Source: Flammeovirgaceae bacterium SG7u.111 (GTDB lineage Bacteria; Bacteroidota; Bacteroidia; Cytophagales; Flammeovirgaceae). Taken from it: a DNA stretch of 64,000 nucleotides. The translations under genes and the position numbers were made by a program. The stretch spans positions 1,813,635 through 1,877,634 of the forward strand of contig CP139021.1 in assembly GCA_034044135.1 (NCBI GenBank). The letters run 5' to 3'. The stretch's first letter is position 1; each line of letters starts with the position of its first letter. Below the pieces are notes generated by a model that was not told where the DNA came from, made no database searches, and saw only the letters and a list, made by a program, of their open reading frames with translations. This document shows, in pieces, positions 41,108 to 51,064 of this stretch.

Positions 41108-42175
41108 CTATTTACTTTTCAGAATTACTTTTTCTATTTTTTGCTCATTGGAAATAAGCTCATATTGAATATTATCTGTTCGTTTCAACACCTCCAATAC
41201 AGTCCACAAGGGTTCGTTACTGAAGTTTGCCCGTATTTTATAATCCATTAATTTTTTGTTTTCAAATTCAAACTGCACATTGTAACAACGGGAAAGTTTT
41301 TTAGTGACCTCTTCTAAAGCCACTCCTTCAAAAACAAATTCATTGTGTTGCCAACCTATGATGGCAAGTCTGTCGAAAGGCTGTACAGATTCTTTCTGAT
41401 TTTTCTTCTCATACAAGAATTGCTGCATGGGCTTGAGCTCCTTCTTTTCTGTTTTGGACTTGCCTACTATTACTTTTCCTTCCACAAGGGAAACCGCAAT
41501 AGCCTCGTCATCGGGGTAGGCGTTTACATTGAATGAGGTTCCTAGTACCTTGGTTTCAATTGTTCCTGCATGCACTATAAATGGCTTTTCTGGATTATGG
41601 GCTACTTTAAAAAATGCTTCTCCTTCTAGGTAAACTTCCCTTGTAGAATCACTAAAGTTCGTTGGATAACGAAGTTTGGAGACGGAATTGATTAGGATAC
41701 TTGTGCCATCGCTCAGTACAAGTTTTACTTTTTGCCCAGCAGTAGTTTCTTTTTCTTGCCAAGCAGGAACTTCGGCAACTTCTTGCTTAGGTTGTTTATT
41801 AAAAAGGTTTATTGTGAATACTGTTACCATTACTATAGAAATAACGGCGGCATATTTTAATATCGGGGAAATAGAAAAAGTTTTCTGTTTCCCCAGTGAT
41901 AGCTTTTTATTGTTTCCAAGTTTCTTTTGCTCCTCCAGCTTTTCAAACAAAAACTGTTTTCCTCTTTCTTTCGAAAAACTAGTTCGGGTGAGCAGGTTGC
42001 TTTCGAGCTCCCATTTTTTAGAAAGCCAAACAAACCATTCTTTGTACTCCTTTTCTTCCAAGAAAATATGAAGTTGGTTGATTTCTTCTATATCCGCCTC
42101 GTCCGATAAAAACAAACTTGCCAGTTCTATAAACTTCTCTTTTTTATGATCCATGTCGTCAATATTTTCATTCAA
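41108..42175 (-). CDS. FecR-family anti-sigma/signal-transducing protein
   Basis: This 355-residue protein has a cytoplasmic N-terminal region of about 110 residues, one transmembrane segment (ILKYAAVISIVMVTVFTINLF) and the periplasmic FecR domain: TTAGQKVKLVLSDGTSILIN, LRYPTNFSDSTREVYLEGEA and FIVHAGTIETKVLGTSFNV. A DUF4974-like C-terminal domain (WTVLEVLKRTDNIQYELI) contacts the STN domain of the receptor. It holds the ECF sigma factor inactive until the SusC receptor is loaded. The sigma gene is directly upstream (60-base gap) and the receptor downstream, the classical order. Confidence 0.93.
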   Translation of the reverse strand: MNENIDDMDHKKEKFIELASLFLSDEADIEEINQLHIFLEEKEYKEWFVWLSKKWELESNLLTRTSFSKERGKQFLFEKLEEQKKLGNNKKLSLGKQKTFSISPILKYAAVISIVMVTVFTINLFNKQPKQEVAEVPAWQEKETTAGQKVKLVLSDGTSILINSVSKLRYPTNFSDSTREVYLEGEAFFKVAHNPEKPFIVHAGTIETKVLGTSFNVNAYPDDEAIAVSLVEGKVIVGKSKTEKKELKPMQQFLYEKKNQKESVQPFDRLAIIGWQHNEFVFEGVALEEVTKKLSRCYNVQFEFENKKLMDYKIRANFSNEPLWTVLEVLKRTDNIQYELISNEQKIEKVILKSK

Positions 42176-42235
42176 CAGACAAGAGCCAAGGAAAAAATCT
42201 ACTAGTGGATAAGGTTAACTTTACATTAAGTGTAG

Positions 42236-42838
42236 TTAAACAAAGAGGAAGAGGAGCAGAAGCGAGACCAAGGTTTTAAGGTACGCTGGTCGTGGGTATT
42301 TTCGGGCAAAATAGCTAGTTGCTTCTACCATGTGGTTCTGTACTGTATTCACTGAGATGCCGAGTACTTCGGCTATTTCTTGGTATTTCATCCCATCTAG
42401 CCGGTTCATTCTAAAAATGAGTTTTCGCTGTTTGGGCATCTTGTCTATAATGTTTTCTATGCTTTTTTGAAGTTCATCAAACATCAGTAGCTGATCAGCT
42501 AAGTGCTCGCTATCCGAAGGTTTCAGGGTAGCTTCAGATAAATCCGTATAAAGGTCAGCGCCTTCTTTTTTGAGGTAATTTAATGATTGGTTTCGGGCGG
42601 CCCTATATAAATAAGCCTTTACCCCCGATTGTATGGAAATTTGATGTTTGTTCTCCCAAACCTTGATGAACACATCCGAAACGGCTTCTTCCGAAAGGTC
42701 TTTGCTTTTTAAAAACTGGTACGAAAAATCGCACAATACTTCGAAATAGCGATCGAACAAAGTTTCGAGTGCCTGTTTTTCCCCTCCTTTTATCCTCTCT
42801 ATCAAAAACTCGTCGCTTTCTTTCTTTTGAAGTTGCAT
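42236..42838 (-). CDS. ECF RNA polymerase sigma factor (FecI-like)
   Basis: From the ATG at 42838, about 200 residues; the longer frame from 42964 would add 42 residues that do not look like a sigma factor. Region 2 has LFDRYFEVLCDFSYQFLKSK and EEAVSDVFIKVWENK; region 4 has MPKQRKLIFRMNRLDGMKYQ and IAEVLGISVNTVQNHMVEAT. A short hydrophobic C-terminus (TLVSLLLLFLFV) is common in this subfamily. It directs transcription of the downstream SusC/SusD genes when its FecR partner releases it. Confidence 0.92.
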   Translation of the reverse strand: MQLQKKESDEFLIERIKGGEKQALETLFDRYFEVLCDFSYQFLKSKDLSEEAVSDVFIKVWENKHQISIQSGVKAYLYRAARNQSLNYLKKEGADLYTDLSEATLKPSDSEHLADQLLMFDELQKSIENIIDKMPKQRKLIFRMNRLDGMKYQEIAEVLGISVNTVQNHMVEATSYFARKYPRPAYLKTLVSLLLLFLFV

Positions 42839-43117
42839 ATTTTCCCTGTTGCTTTTCAGGTTCAAAGCTAGATATCCGAAATGCCTAAGCCAAAAACAGG
42901 CGATTAATGCTTGGTTAATTGTTTGTGTAGAAATTAACCGAGCAAGCTGAAGTGGAAAGTGCACCGCTAGATTTGTGAGTCAGTAGAATACCCCATTAGC
43001 TTTGCCCCATTTCGCTTCATTTTCTATAATGTCGGTTCATCCGGATATTTGTCCGCTTCACGTTCAAACAGCTGTTCTTCCCTTGTCCCATCCGGTATTT
43101 TTGGTGCTCATTTACTA

Positions 43118-44497
43118 ATGAACAAGACGCTAATGATGGAAAAAATATGGATGGTAATTAGGTCAACAAGCCTCCTGGCCTTTTTTATTTCTGCAACTAT
43201 TCTTGAGGCACAAAGCCAGTCGATGTCTCTCAAAGAATGTATCGAATATGGGCTAGAAAACCACAGGAGCAATAAGATTTATACCAATGATTTGCATGCC
43301 GCCGAGGCAAAAATTCAACAGGGCAAATCGGCTTACTTGCCCCAAGTAAGTATTAATGGGGAAATCGATGACAATTTGAAGGTGCAAACTTCGGTGATTC
43401 CCGGAAGCATTGTAGGCTCCGACCAAGATATGCGCGTGGCATTTACCAAGCAGTTTAGTACAAATATAACTGCGCAGGTAGAGCAAACCATTTTTGATCA
43501 ATCGCTGATCACTTCTTTTAAAGCATATAGGTACACTAGGCAGGAAGCAGAACTGAACAAAGAGCTCAATGACGAGTCGATTATTTACAATGTGGTGACG
43601 GCTTATTACCATGTGTTGGTTAGCCGTGAGCAACTCGCCTTTCTTAGTGAAAACATCGAAATTTATAAGAAACAGATGGCTATTGCCGATTTGCGCGTAG
43701 CCAAAGGGGTGATGACGGAGGTGGATCAGAATAGGATCAAGGTTAATTACCACAATACTCTTTCCCAACTGAACGTGGCGGAAAACACCCTCACTTTTTC
43801 CGAAAACCAGTTGAAGAACTATATGGGCTTTCCACTGGCAGATCAGATCCAAATTGATTCGATCGCACTTTCTGAAAAGATTTTTGACCTAGCGGCGCAG
43901 CACGATAAAACTGCTTTTAACTCCGAAGTACGTACCGATTTTAAGCTGTCCCAAGTAAATGTTTCTTTGTTGGAGATAGACGAGAAAAGGTTGCGCGCCC
44001 AAGCATTGCCCCAGCTGAAGGCTTTTGGAAGGTACGGTGGCGTTGGTTTTGGCGATAATTTATCAGAATCATTCTCTACCATTGCCGATTTTGCTACAGT
44101 AGGCGTGAAGCTCAATATCCCGATTTTTACTGGATTCAATAGGGTTTCTCAAGTAAAACAAGCACAGTTCAGTTTGCAAAACGCCAAAGAAAATTTGGAG
44201 CTTCAAAAAGAGAATTTTGCCTTAGAATATGAAAACTCGCACAACAAACTCGTGCAATCCCGAGCAAATTTGGATAATGACGATCGAACACTTGAGCTGT
44301 CGAGGTCGGTATTCCAATCGACCGACCTTCAGTACGAGAAAGGCGTGGTCGGGCTTACCGATTGGTTGGACACACAACGCTCTTTAAGAGACTCACAATC
44401 TAGTTATCTCACTTCGCTATTTTCATTTTACGAGTCGTTGGTAGAGCTCGAAAAAGCAAATGGTACTTTGAAAAATTTCTATAACTCTTTGCAATAA
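43118..44497 (+). CDS. TolC-family outer-membrane efflux protein
   Basis: From the ATG at 43118 (a 459-residue product); 43049 would add 23 residues ahead of the signal, and 43133 is also possible. The signal peptide is STSLLAFFISATILEAQ. The OEP repeats are visible: LKECIEYGLENHRSNKIYTN in the first half and DFKLSQVNVSLLEIDEKRLR in the second, with coiled-coil heptads and the conserved YEKGVVGLTDWLDTQRSL. It forms the trimeric outer-membrane channel of a tripartite pump. The adaptor and RND transporter genes follow directly (8 bases to the adaptor). Confidence 0.93.
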   Translation: MNKTLMMEKIWMVIRSTSLLAFFISATILEAQSQSMSLKECIEYGLENHRSNKIYTNDLHAAEAKIQQGKSAYLPQVSINGEIDDNLKVQTSVIPGSIVGSDQDMRVAFTKQFSTNITAQVEQTIFDQSLITSFKAYRYTRQEAELNKELNDESIIYNVVTAYYHVLVSREQLAFLSENIEIYKKQMAIADLRVAKGVMTEVDQNRIKVNYHNTLSQLNVAENTLTFSENQLKNYMGFPLADQIQIDSIALSEKIFDLAAQHDKTAFNSEVRTDFKLSQVNVSLLEIDEKRLRAQALPQLKAFGRYGGVGFGDNLSESFSTIADFATVGVKLNIPIFTGFNRVSQVKQAQFSLQNAKENLELQKENFALEYENSHNKLVQSRANLDNDDRTLELSRSVFQSTDLQYEKGVVGLTDWLDTQRSLRDSQSSYLTSLFSFYESLVELEKANGTLKNFYNSLQ

Positions 44498-44504
44498 AAA
44501 AAAC

Positions 44505-45566
44505 ATGAAACGCAAATACACTATTCTCATCATTAGTATAATACTTGTTGGATTAATGGGCTTCAAACTTTACTTCAACAAGGAGAAGATAAATGAGAGC
44601 AAAAATGCTGCTGTGTCTGAACCGGTGTTGATCCCCGTAAAAACAGCAACGGCTGATGTGCTCTCGGTTAACTTGAAGATTATCAAAACGGGTAAACTTG
44701 CTCCATTTAAAGAGAGCAAAGTGATGCTACCTACTGGTGGGATTGTCCAACAAATTCGATTTGAGTTGGGCGATAATGTCCGTGAAGGCCAGGTGCTTGC
44801 GGTGATAGATAACCGTGCTAACGAACTTGAGCTAGAGAAGATGGAAACGAAAGTAGCCAAGCTTAAAAACGACCTTGAAACGTACAAGGAATTGTACGAA
44901 GGAAAGGCTGCTACTAGAGAAAAGCTAAAAGATGTGCAGCAAAGCTATGACGAAGCAGTAAACCAAGTAAAGCAACTGAGCAAAAAAGTAAACGATGCGT
45001 ATGTGAAAGCGCCCATTAGTGGAATAGTTGCCAGCAAATCGCTAGAGAATGGAGCGTTCGCCAACATGGGTGCCGAATTGACTGAAATAGTCAACCTTTC
45101 TACCATGAAGGTTGAGGTAAACCTGACAGAAACGGAGGTGTACCAGGTTGCAAAAGGCCAGGAAGTAAAAATAAGTACCAATGTTTTTCCAGATAAAGTA
45201 TTCACTGGCAAAGTGACTTTTATAAGCCCTCAGGCAGATGCGGCATACAACTACGCTGTGGAAGTGACTTTGGACAATAGGGGAGATGTAGTATTGAGAT
45301 CAGGAACATTTGTGTATGCGGACTTTTCGAAAGAATTGAACGAAACTGTACTCGCTATCCCTAGGCAAGCGCTTATGGAGAGCATTTCACAGCCTTCTGT
45401 GTATGTGGTGAAAAAAGACGAGCAAGTGGAAGAGAGAAAGGTTGAAATAGGCAAAGAAATCAATGGAAATATTGAGATTTTGAAAGGCTTGAAGCAAGGA
45501 GAAGTGGTGGTGACAACGGGCCACATCAACCTAAAGGATGGTACTAAAGTTCGAATAGCAAACTAA
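44505..45566 (+). CDS. RND efflux periplasmic adaptor (HlyD/AcrA type)
   Basis: This 353-residue protein has an N-terminal signal or membrane anchor (ILIISIILVGLMGFKLYF). A biotinyl-lipoyl half (GGIVQQIRFELGDNVREGQV), a short coiled coil, the second half (AYVKAPISGIVASKSLENGA) and beta-barrel and membrane-proximal domains follow: MKVEVNLTETEVYQVAKGQE and LRSGTFVYADFSKELNE. It links the inner-membrane RND pump to the TolC channel. It is translated just after the TolC gene; a 256-base repeat-containing gap separates it from the RND gene. Confidence 0.93.
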   Translation: MKRKYTILIISIILVGLMGFKLYFNKEKINESKNAAVSEPVLIPVKTATADVLSVNLKIIKTGKLAPFKESKVMLPTGGIVQQIRFELGDNVREGQVLAVIDNRANELELEKMETKVAKLKNDLETYKELYEGKAATREKLKDVQQSYDEAVNQVKQLSKKVNDAYVKAPISGIVASKSLENGAFANMGAELTEIVNLSTMKVEVNLTETEVYQVAKGQEVKISTNVFPDKVFTGKVTFISPQADAAYNYAVEVTLDNRGDVVLRSGTFVYADFSKELNETVLAIPRQALMESISQPSVYVVKKDEQVEERKVEIGKEINGNIEILKGLKQGEVVVTTGHINLKDGTKVRIAN

Positions 45567-45609
45567 GTACCTGACCAGAAGAAACAAGCTATTTAGCATA
45601 CAACTTTGT

Positions 45610-45790
45610 GTGCAAGAAAGGGAGTCAGGGATGTAAATCCCCTCCAGCGGAGGGGTGGCCTGCAAGGCCGGGGCGGGTTCAGGATGTTGCCTATACTTAA
45701 AATGATAGATATTATTGCAAAATAGGCCACCCTGCGAACCCCCTTCCGACCACGCAAAAAGCGTGGCCACCTTCCCGGGAGGAAGGGCTT
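45610..45790. repeat. Palindromic GC-rich repeat between adaptor and pump genes
   Basis: CCCCTCCAGCGGAGGGG is a hairpin, and GGCCACGC with GCGTGGCC flank a second one (CCACGCAAAAAGCGTGG). Such elements are dispersed in Bacteroidota genomes. It lies inside the operon, so it may affect the amount of pump relative to adaptor. Confidence 0.5.
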
Positions 45791-45822
45791 TTCAATTTGT
45801 CCACTTACTTAACAAATGAATT

Positions 45823-48800
45823 ATGTCAATATCAGAGATAGCCATAAAACGGCCACTGCTCATAGTGGTTATTTTCTTTTCGCTCATTCTTTTTGGAACA
45901 ATGAGTTATTTCAACTTGAATTATAACTTGCTTCCAAAAATACAAGTCAACGTGGTAAGTGTTACCACTGTGTATCCAGGCGCTTCGGCATCGGAGGTAG
46001 AAAGCTCCGTTACCAAAAAACTGGAAGATGCCATAGCATCGATAGAAGGATTGGACCAGATCACCTCAAGCTCTCAGGAAGGTGTTTCCCAAATAACGGC
46101 AACATTAAAAGCAAGTGCCGACCTCGACAATGCCGAACGTAAAATTCAGCGGAAAGTAGATCAAATAGGCAATGAGTTGCCTGAGGATATCAATAAACCA
46201 ATCGTCTCCAAGGTAAGTTTGGACGAAACGCCGGTAATCAAAGCGGGTGTTACTTCTAGTCGTTCACCAAAGTCTCTTTACGATTTGGTGGACAATCAAA
46301 TTAAACCGATCCTTCAAAATATTGCTGGTGTTGGTCAGATAAACATCATTGGCGGAGATGAGCGGGAAATTCAAGTAAATATTTTACCTGAAAAGCTCAA
46401 AGGATATCACCTCAATATCGATCAAGTATCACAGGCTATCAGCAGTGCAAACCGCTCTTTTCCAGCTGGTAGGGTTAAAACCCAACAGAGTACCACCTCC
46501 ATTCGTTTTGATGCCAACGTGACTTCTATCGATCAGATCAAAAAGATCATTGTGTTCAAAAGCAGGTCGAGCACGATCTATCTGGAAGATATTGCGGAAG
46601 TGGTAGATGCTACTGCCGAATCTACGGCTATCAACCATGTGGATGGATTGCCTTCCATAGGTATTCAGGTGGTGAAGCAAGGCGATGCCAATGCGGTGGA
46701 CGTGAGCGACTTGGTAAAGAAAAAATTTGCGGAGCTAGAGAAAGAGTATGAGGGCGATGAATTGGCATTTGTGGTCTCTAGTGACCAGAGTACCTACACA
46801 TTGGCTTCGGCGCATGCGGTAATGGAAGACTTAGGCTTGGCAGTGGTGATTGTTGGTATTGTAATGCTGGCATTTTTGCACAGCTTTAGAAGCTCGATGT
46901 TTGTCATGATCGCCTTGCCGTGTTCTATTATACCCACGTTCATAGCAATGTACATATTTGGCTTTTCCCTAAACCTTATGACCCTTATGGCCATGTCGTT
47001 GGTGGTAGGTATTTTGGTGGATGACTCCATTGTGGTATTGGAGAATATCTACCGGCATATGGAAATGGGCTCGGATAAGAGAAAGGCGGCACTAGATGGC
47101 AGAAATGAGATTGGGTTTACCGCTCTTGCCATCACCCTCGTCGATGTTGTGGTGTTTTTGCCCTTGGCTATGAGTGGGGGGATCATCGGATCCATCCTTA
47201 GAGAGTTCGCATTGGTTGTGGTTTTTTCTACGCTCATGAGTTTGTTTGTGTCCTTCACCATTACCCCGCTATTGGTAAGCAGGTTTGGTAAATTAAAGCA
47301 TTTGACAGGGAATACCTTGTGGGGGAAAATAAACCTAGGTTTTGAAGATTTTATTACGAATCTAAAAAATGACTATGGCGATGCCTTGACCTTCCTCTTG
47401 AGAAAGAAACGTTGGCTGCTATCTGCGGTGATTCTCATGATTGTCGGCTCTATCACCCTGCTAGCGAAAGGATTTATTGGGTTTGCCTTTATTCCAAATT
47501 CTGACCAAGGAGAGATTTCTATTACCTTAGAACTTGAACCTACGGCCTCTATTTATCAGACCAATATGCTTGCCCAAGAGGCTGAAGAGATCATGATGAA
47601 GCGACCTGAGGTAACGAGGGTGTTTACCAGTGTGGGCTTTTTGGTTGGCGGAGTTTCTGGTGCTGGAAACAACAATAACATGGCGGAACTTACCGTTTCG
47701 CTTTGCGATAAAGAGCAGCGGAGCCAAACCTCACAGGAATTTGGGTTAGAGATGCAGCGATTGTTGACAGCGACTATCCCTGGTGTGAAAGTATCTGCGG
47801 CAGCGGTTGCCATATCTGGTGGGGGCAGTTCAGTTCCTATCCAAATAGCGGTGTTGGGCCTTGACCTGAAACAAGTAAGGCAAATTGCCGATCAGATAAT
47901 GGAAGTGACCAGATCAGTGCCCGGAACCCAGTATGTGGCTTTGTCGGTAAAAGACCAAAAGCCCGAAATAGAAGTGAGTTTGGATAGGGACAAAATGACC
48001 CTGTTGGGCTTGAATGCGAGCCAAGTCGGGATGGCAATCCAAAACTCATTTAGTGGCAATGACCAAAGCAAGCTCAAAGAAGCAGGCGATGAATACGACA
48101 TCAACATTAGGCTAGATCCTAACCATCGTTCCAGCATCAGTGATGTGGAGAATCTGTCTTTTACGAATATGGATGGGCAGACTTTTCTTCTTAGCCAATT
48201 TGCTAAAGTAGGGTATGTAATGGGAGAAAGTGTATTGCAACGAAGCGATAGGATTGGTGCTATCACGGTTCAGTCTAACGTGATCGGTCGCCCAGTAGGT
48301 TCTGTTACTGCCGAAATAAAAGATGAAATTGCGAAAATGAGTTTGCCTGCTGGGGTTTCAGTCGAATTCCTTGGCGATGCAAAGAACCAAGGAGAGGCAT
48401 TTGGCAGCTTGGGCTTGGCATTGATCACAGCTATCATCTTGGTGTACCTCATCATGGTGGCGCTGTATGAAAATGCTGTCTACCCATTTGTTGTATTGTT
48501 TTCCATTCCTGTAGCACTGATCGGGGCTTTGCTTGCCTTGGCACTTACCATGGAATCGCTCAATATTTTTACCATCATCGGTATTATCATGCTCTTGGGA
48601 CTGGTGTCCAAAAATGCAATCCTGATCGTCGATTTTACCAACCAACTCAGGGGAGAAGGCAAATCGGTAAGGGAAGCCTTGATTGAGGCTGGGAAAGAAC
48701 GTCTCAGGCCAATTTTGATGACCACCCTTGCAATGGTTTTTGGTATGCTTCCTATCGCCATAGCTAGTGGTCCTGGAGCTGAGATGAAAAACGGGATGGC

Positions 48801-48939
48801 ATGGGTAATTATTGGTGGTCTTATCAGCTCTATGATTTTGACACTATTTGTGGTGCCAGCTATGTACCTCATTATCGATTCGATCATTAGCAAGTTTCAG
48901 AAAAAAACTGAAGTACAACTTCAAGCACAATCCATCTAA
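45823..48939 (+). CDS. RND-family efflux transporter (HAE1 type)
   Basis: This 1038-residue protein has the RND layout: a first helix (PLLIVVIFFSLILFGTMSY), a large periplasmic pore domain and then helices 2-6, of which VGILVDDSIVVLENIYRHME in helix 4 has the two essential proton-relay aspartates. The second half repeats this, with GLVSKNAILIVDFTNQLRGE in helix 10. HAE1-type pumps export hydrophobic or amphiphilic compounds, drugs or lipids, with the proton gradient. With the TolC and adaptor genes it gives a full tripartite pump. Genes for an outer-membrane protein and a two-component system follow. Confidence 0.94.
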   Translation: MSISEIAIKRPLLIVVIFFSLILFGTMSYFNLNYNLLPKIQVNVVSVTTVYPGASASEVESSVTKKLEDAIASIEGLDQITSSSQEGVSQITATLKASADLDNAERKIQRKVDQIGNELPEDINKPIVSKVSLDETPVIKAGVTSSRSPKSLYDLVDNQIKPILQNIAGVGQINIIGGDEREIQVNILPEKLKGYHLNIDQVSQAISSANRSFPAGRVKTQQSTTSIRFDANVTSIDQIKKIIVFKSRSSTIYLEDIAEVVDATAESTAINHVDGLPSIGIQVVKQGDANAVDVSDLVKKKFAELEKEYEGDELAFVVSSDQSTYTLASAHAVMEDLGLAVVIVGIVMLAFLHSFRSSMFVMIALPCSIIPTFIAMYIFGFSLNLMTLMAMSLVVGILVDDSIVVLENIYRHMEMGSDKRKAALDGRNEIGFTALAITLVDVVVFLPLAMSGGIIGSILREFALVVVFSTLMSLFVSFTITPLLVSRFGKLKHLTGNTLWGKINLGFEDFITNLKNDYGDALTFLLRKKRWLLSAVILMIVGSITLLAKGFIGFAFIPNSDQGEISITLELEPTASIYQTNMLAQEAEEIMMKRPEVTRVFTSVGFLVGGVSGAGNNNNMAELTVSLCDKEQRSQTSQEFGLEMQRLLTATIPGVKVSAAAVAISGGGSSVPIQIAVLGLDLKQVRQIADQIMEVTRSVPGTQYVALSVKDQKPEIEVSLDRDKMTLLGLNASQVGMAIQNSFSGNDQSKLKEAGDEYDINIRLDPNHRSSISDVENLSFTNMDGQTFLLSQFAKVGYVMGESVLQRSDRIGAITVQSNVIGRPVGSVTAEIKDEIAKMSLPAGVSVEFLGDAKNQGEAFGSLGLALITAIILVYLIMVALYENAVYPFVVLFSIPVALIGALLALALTMESLNIFTIIGIIMLLGLVSKNAILIVDFTNQLRGEGKSVREALIEAGKERLRPILMTTLAMVFGMLPIAIASGPGAEMKNGMAWVIIGGLISSMILTLFVVPAMYLIIDSIISKFQKKTEVQLQAQSI

Positions 48940-48951
48940 ACACTAAATGTT

Positions 48952-49980
48952 ATGATTAAAAAAACCTCTCTTCTGATTGTACTTCAGCTTGTTGTTCTTT
49001 ATGCCTTTGGGCAACAAGCCCAAGAAGATTATAGAAAGCATATGATGGATTCTATTAAGGAAGCTTATATAGATGAATTAGCTTTTAAAACTCCTGCGAT
49101 GCGGCAGTTAATTTTTTCAACGGAGTACCTTGGTTCAGGAGATATCAGCTCAAAATTAAATGGGGATCCATTTTTTGATGGAACCACGCAAACTACACGC
49201 TATTTTGTCAATATGAATATTCCTATCACGCATATTGGTAAAAATAGTATATCAGGCTCAATAGGTGTCAGCCATCAACGTATTTCGATGAGCGAAATTG
49301 AGAGCTACAATTCAGATATTCAAGTCCACGATATGGATATTGAGAAAACAGTTTTGAATGGTTCTCTGAGGCTGACAAGAGTAGACTCTTTATTCAATCG
49401 TCCCATAGTTTATATGGTTTATACTACGGGTTTGATAGATCCTGAAACGTCACAGATTAAGTTGCTTGTTGGCGGTTTGGGCTTGCTTACGCTCAGAAAG
49501 ACTCAAAAATCTGCCTTGTCACTAGGTTTAGTACTGACCACTGACCCTACCTCTCCTTTACCAGTGATTCCATTTATCACTTATGAGACAAAGCTAAGCC
49601 CAACAACGGATTTGTCATTAGGCATCTCTGGGGTTGGTGTACGAAAAATGCTAGGGAAAAAAGCATCAATCGCCTTTTCGAATGGCTTGGGGGGAAGCTT
49701 GATGTTGCTTCAATATGATATGCCAAGTTTTGATGGCCTATATTTCCCAAAGAAATCCACCTATTCAACACTTGAGTTAAAATCGGGTCTTACATTTGAA
49801 TATTTGATAACAAAGAAAACTATATTTACGCTGAATACAGGAGCAACTTATTTTGCAGCCTCTAATACAATAGAACAAGGCAAAGCTTCGGATCCTTTTA
49901 TCAAAAATAAATTGGGGATAGTGCCTTTTGCTCAGGTTGGCGTTTCATTCCTGCCATTTTGGAAAGGGTTCGGCAAATAG
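48952..49980 (+). CDS. DUF6268-like outer-membrane beta-barrel protein
   Basis: This 342-residue protein has a signal peptide (LLIVLQLVVLYAFGQQ). The rest is amphipathic strands such as RYFVNMNIPITHIGKNSISG and KSALSLGLVLTTDPTSPLP, ending in a Phe- and aromatic-rich FAQVGVSFLPFW, as in small outer-membrane barrels. I see no recognised catalytic motif; DUF6268 is the nearest family I can suggest. The gene starts 12 bases after the RND pump stop, so it belongs to the operon and may be a target or partner of the efflux system. Confidence 0.65.
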   Translation: MIKKTSLLIVLQLVVLYAFGQQAQEDYRKHMMDSIKEAYIDELAFKTPAMRQLIFSTEYLGSGDISSKLNGDPFFDGTTQTTRYFVNMNIPITHIGKNSISGSIGVSHQRISMSEIESYNSDIQVHDMDIEKTVLNGSLRLTRVDSLFNRPIVYMVYTTGLIDPETSQIKLLVGGLGLLTLRKTQKSALSLGLVLTTDPTSPLPVIPFITYETKLSPTTDLSLGISGVGVRKMLGKKASIAFSNGLGGSLMLLQYDMPSFDGLYFPKKSTYSTLELKSGLTFEYLITKKTIFTLNTGATYFAASNTIEQGKASDPFIKNKLGIVPFAQVGVSFLPFWKGFGK

Positions 49981-50014
49981 TATATTAGAAGTTGATCATG
50001 TCAATAAAAGAAAA

Positions 50015-51064
50015 ATGGGATACAAGCCAACCTTCATAAACCTGATTAGAGTGACTATATTGCTGTCACTAGTAATAGGCTTGATATCTTTTATTTCCCT
50101 TTTAATTGCTGAAATGGATGTTTATCAGGCAAGTGTGTTGGCTCTTATGGGCGTAGTGACCATTATATTGATAGGGATTGCCGATATTTATATTTTTGAT
50201 GCAGGGTTTGATAATACTACTGTACGATCAGAAAAACGGAAGCTGAGGGGACGTTTTTTAGTCTCTTTGGCTGTCAGTCCAGTAGTGTATGTTGTAACTT
50301 GGATATTATTTACACCATTAACAGGTAATGCCCCTTTTCTCTGGCTACAATTACGTGGCCTTATCATTTTACTATTCTCAAGTTGGATAATGAATGGCTT
50401 GATCATAATGCTTTATAAATATGTCTTTTTACGTCATTCTAGTACACAGTCTGAAATAGAGAACCTTCAGTTGAAATCGTTGGTGAGTGAAACGGCAAAT
50501 CAAGTGTTGAAGCAGCAGATCCATCCGCACTTTTTGTTTAATGTACTGAATACGATAAAATCTTTATACAAGCAGGATATCCAGCAAGGTGAGGAGTACT
50601 TGGTTCATTTGGCTAACTTTCTAAGGGCATCCATATCGGGACCTACTTCCAAAACGGTAAGTGTAGATGCTGAACTCCAACTTTGTAGGGATTATATTGC
50701 AATGCAACGTATTCGTTTTGGGGATGCGCTCACGTATAAGGTGGATTTGCCGCCAGAGGTTCTTAACCAACGCTTTATACCCTATTTCTCTGTACAGCTG
50801 CTGTTGGAAAATGCGATCAAGCATAATGTGCTTACAGAAGAAGCTCCGCTCAATATTTCTGTGACCAAAGAAGGGGAGTATATCAAGGTAGCCAACAATC
50901 TCCAACAAAGAACATCATCCAAAGAATCTTCTACCATGCAAGGGCTGTTTAACCTAACGGAGCGGTATAAATTGATTTCGGGAGATGAAGTACATATTTC
51001 CCAAGAGGAGCGTTGTTTTTCCGTTAAGATAAAACTGTTGAGCGATGAATATAGTAATAATTGA
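50015..51064 (+). CDS. LytS-type sensor histidine kinase (His_kinase/PF06580)
   Basis: From the ATG at 50015, about 349 residues; the frame open from 49928 would start inside the preceding gene. It has four transmembrane helices and no large periplasmic loop, then a cytoplasmic kinase core with KQQIHPHFLFNVLNTIKSL (phosphoacceptor His) and a HATPase with LLENAIKHNV and a short GLFNLTERYKL box. It overlaps the response regulator gene by about 20 bases. It probably senses a membrane or cytoplasmic signal and phosphorylates the LytTR regulator encoded next. Its position after an efflux operon suggests it may control that operon. Confidence 0.9.
   Translation: MGYKPTFINLIRVTILLSLVIGLISFISLLIAEMDVYQASVLALMGVVTIILIGIADIYIFDAGFDNTTVRSEKRKLRGRFLVSLAVSPVVYVVTWILFTPLTGNAPFLWLQLRGLIILLFSSWIMNGLIIMLYKYVFLRHSSTQSEIENLQLKSLVSETANQVLKQQIHPHFLFNVLNTIKSLYKQDIQQGEEYLVHLANFLRASISGPTSKTVSVDAELQLCRDYIAMQRIRFGDALTYKVDLPPEVLNQRFIPYFSVQLLLENAIKHNVLTEEAPLNISVTKEGEYIKVANNLQQRTSSKESSTMQGLFNLTERYKLISGDEVHISQEERCFSVKIKLLSDEYSNN

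Noticed and set aside
48480-48893. Minus-strand open frame of 137 codons inside the RND pump gene
   Set aside because: It is antisense to a fully conserved transporter and has no domain of its own.
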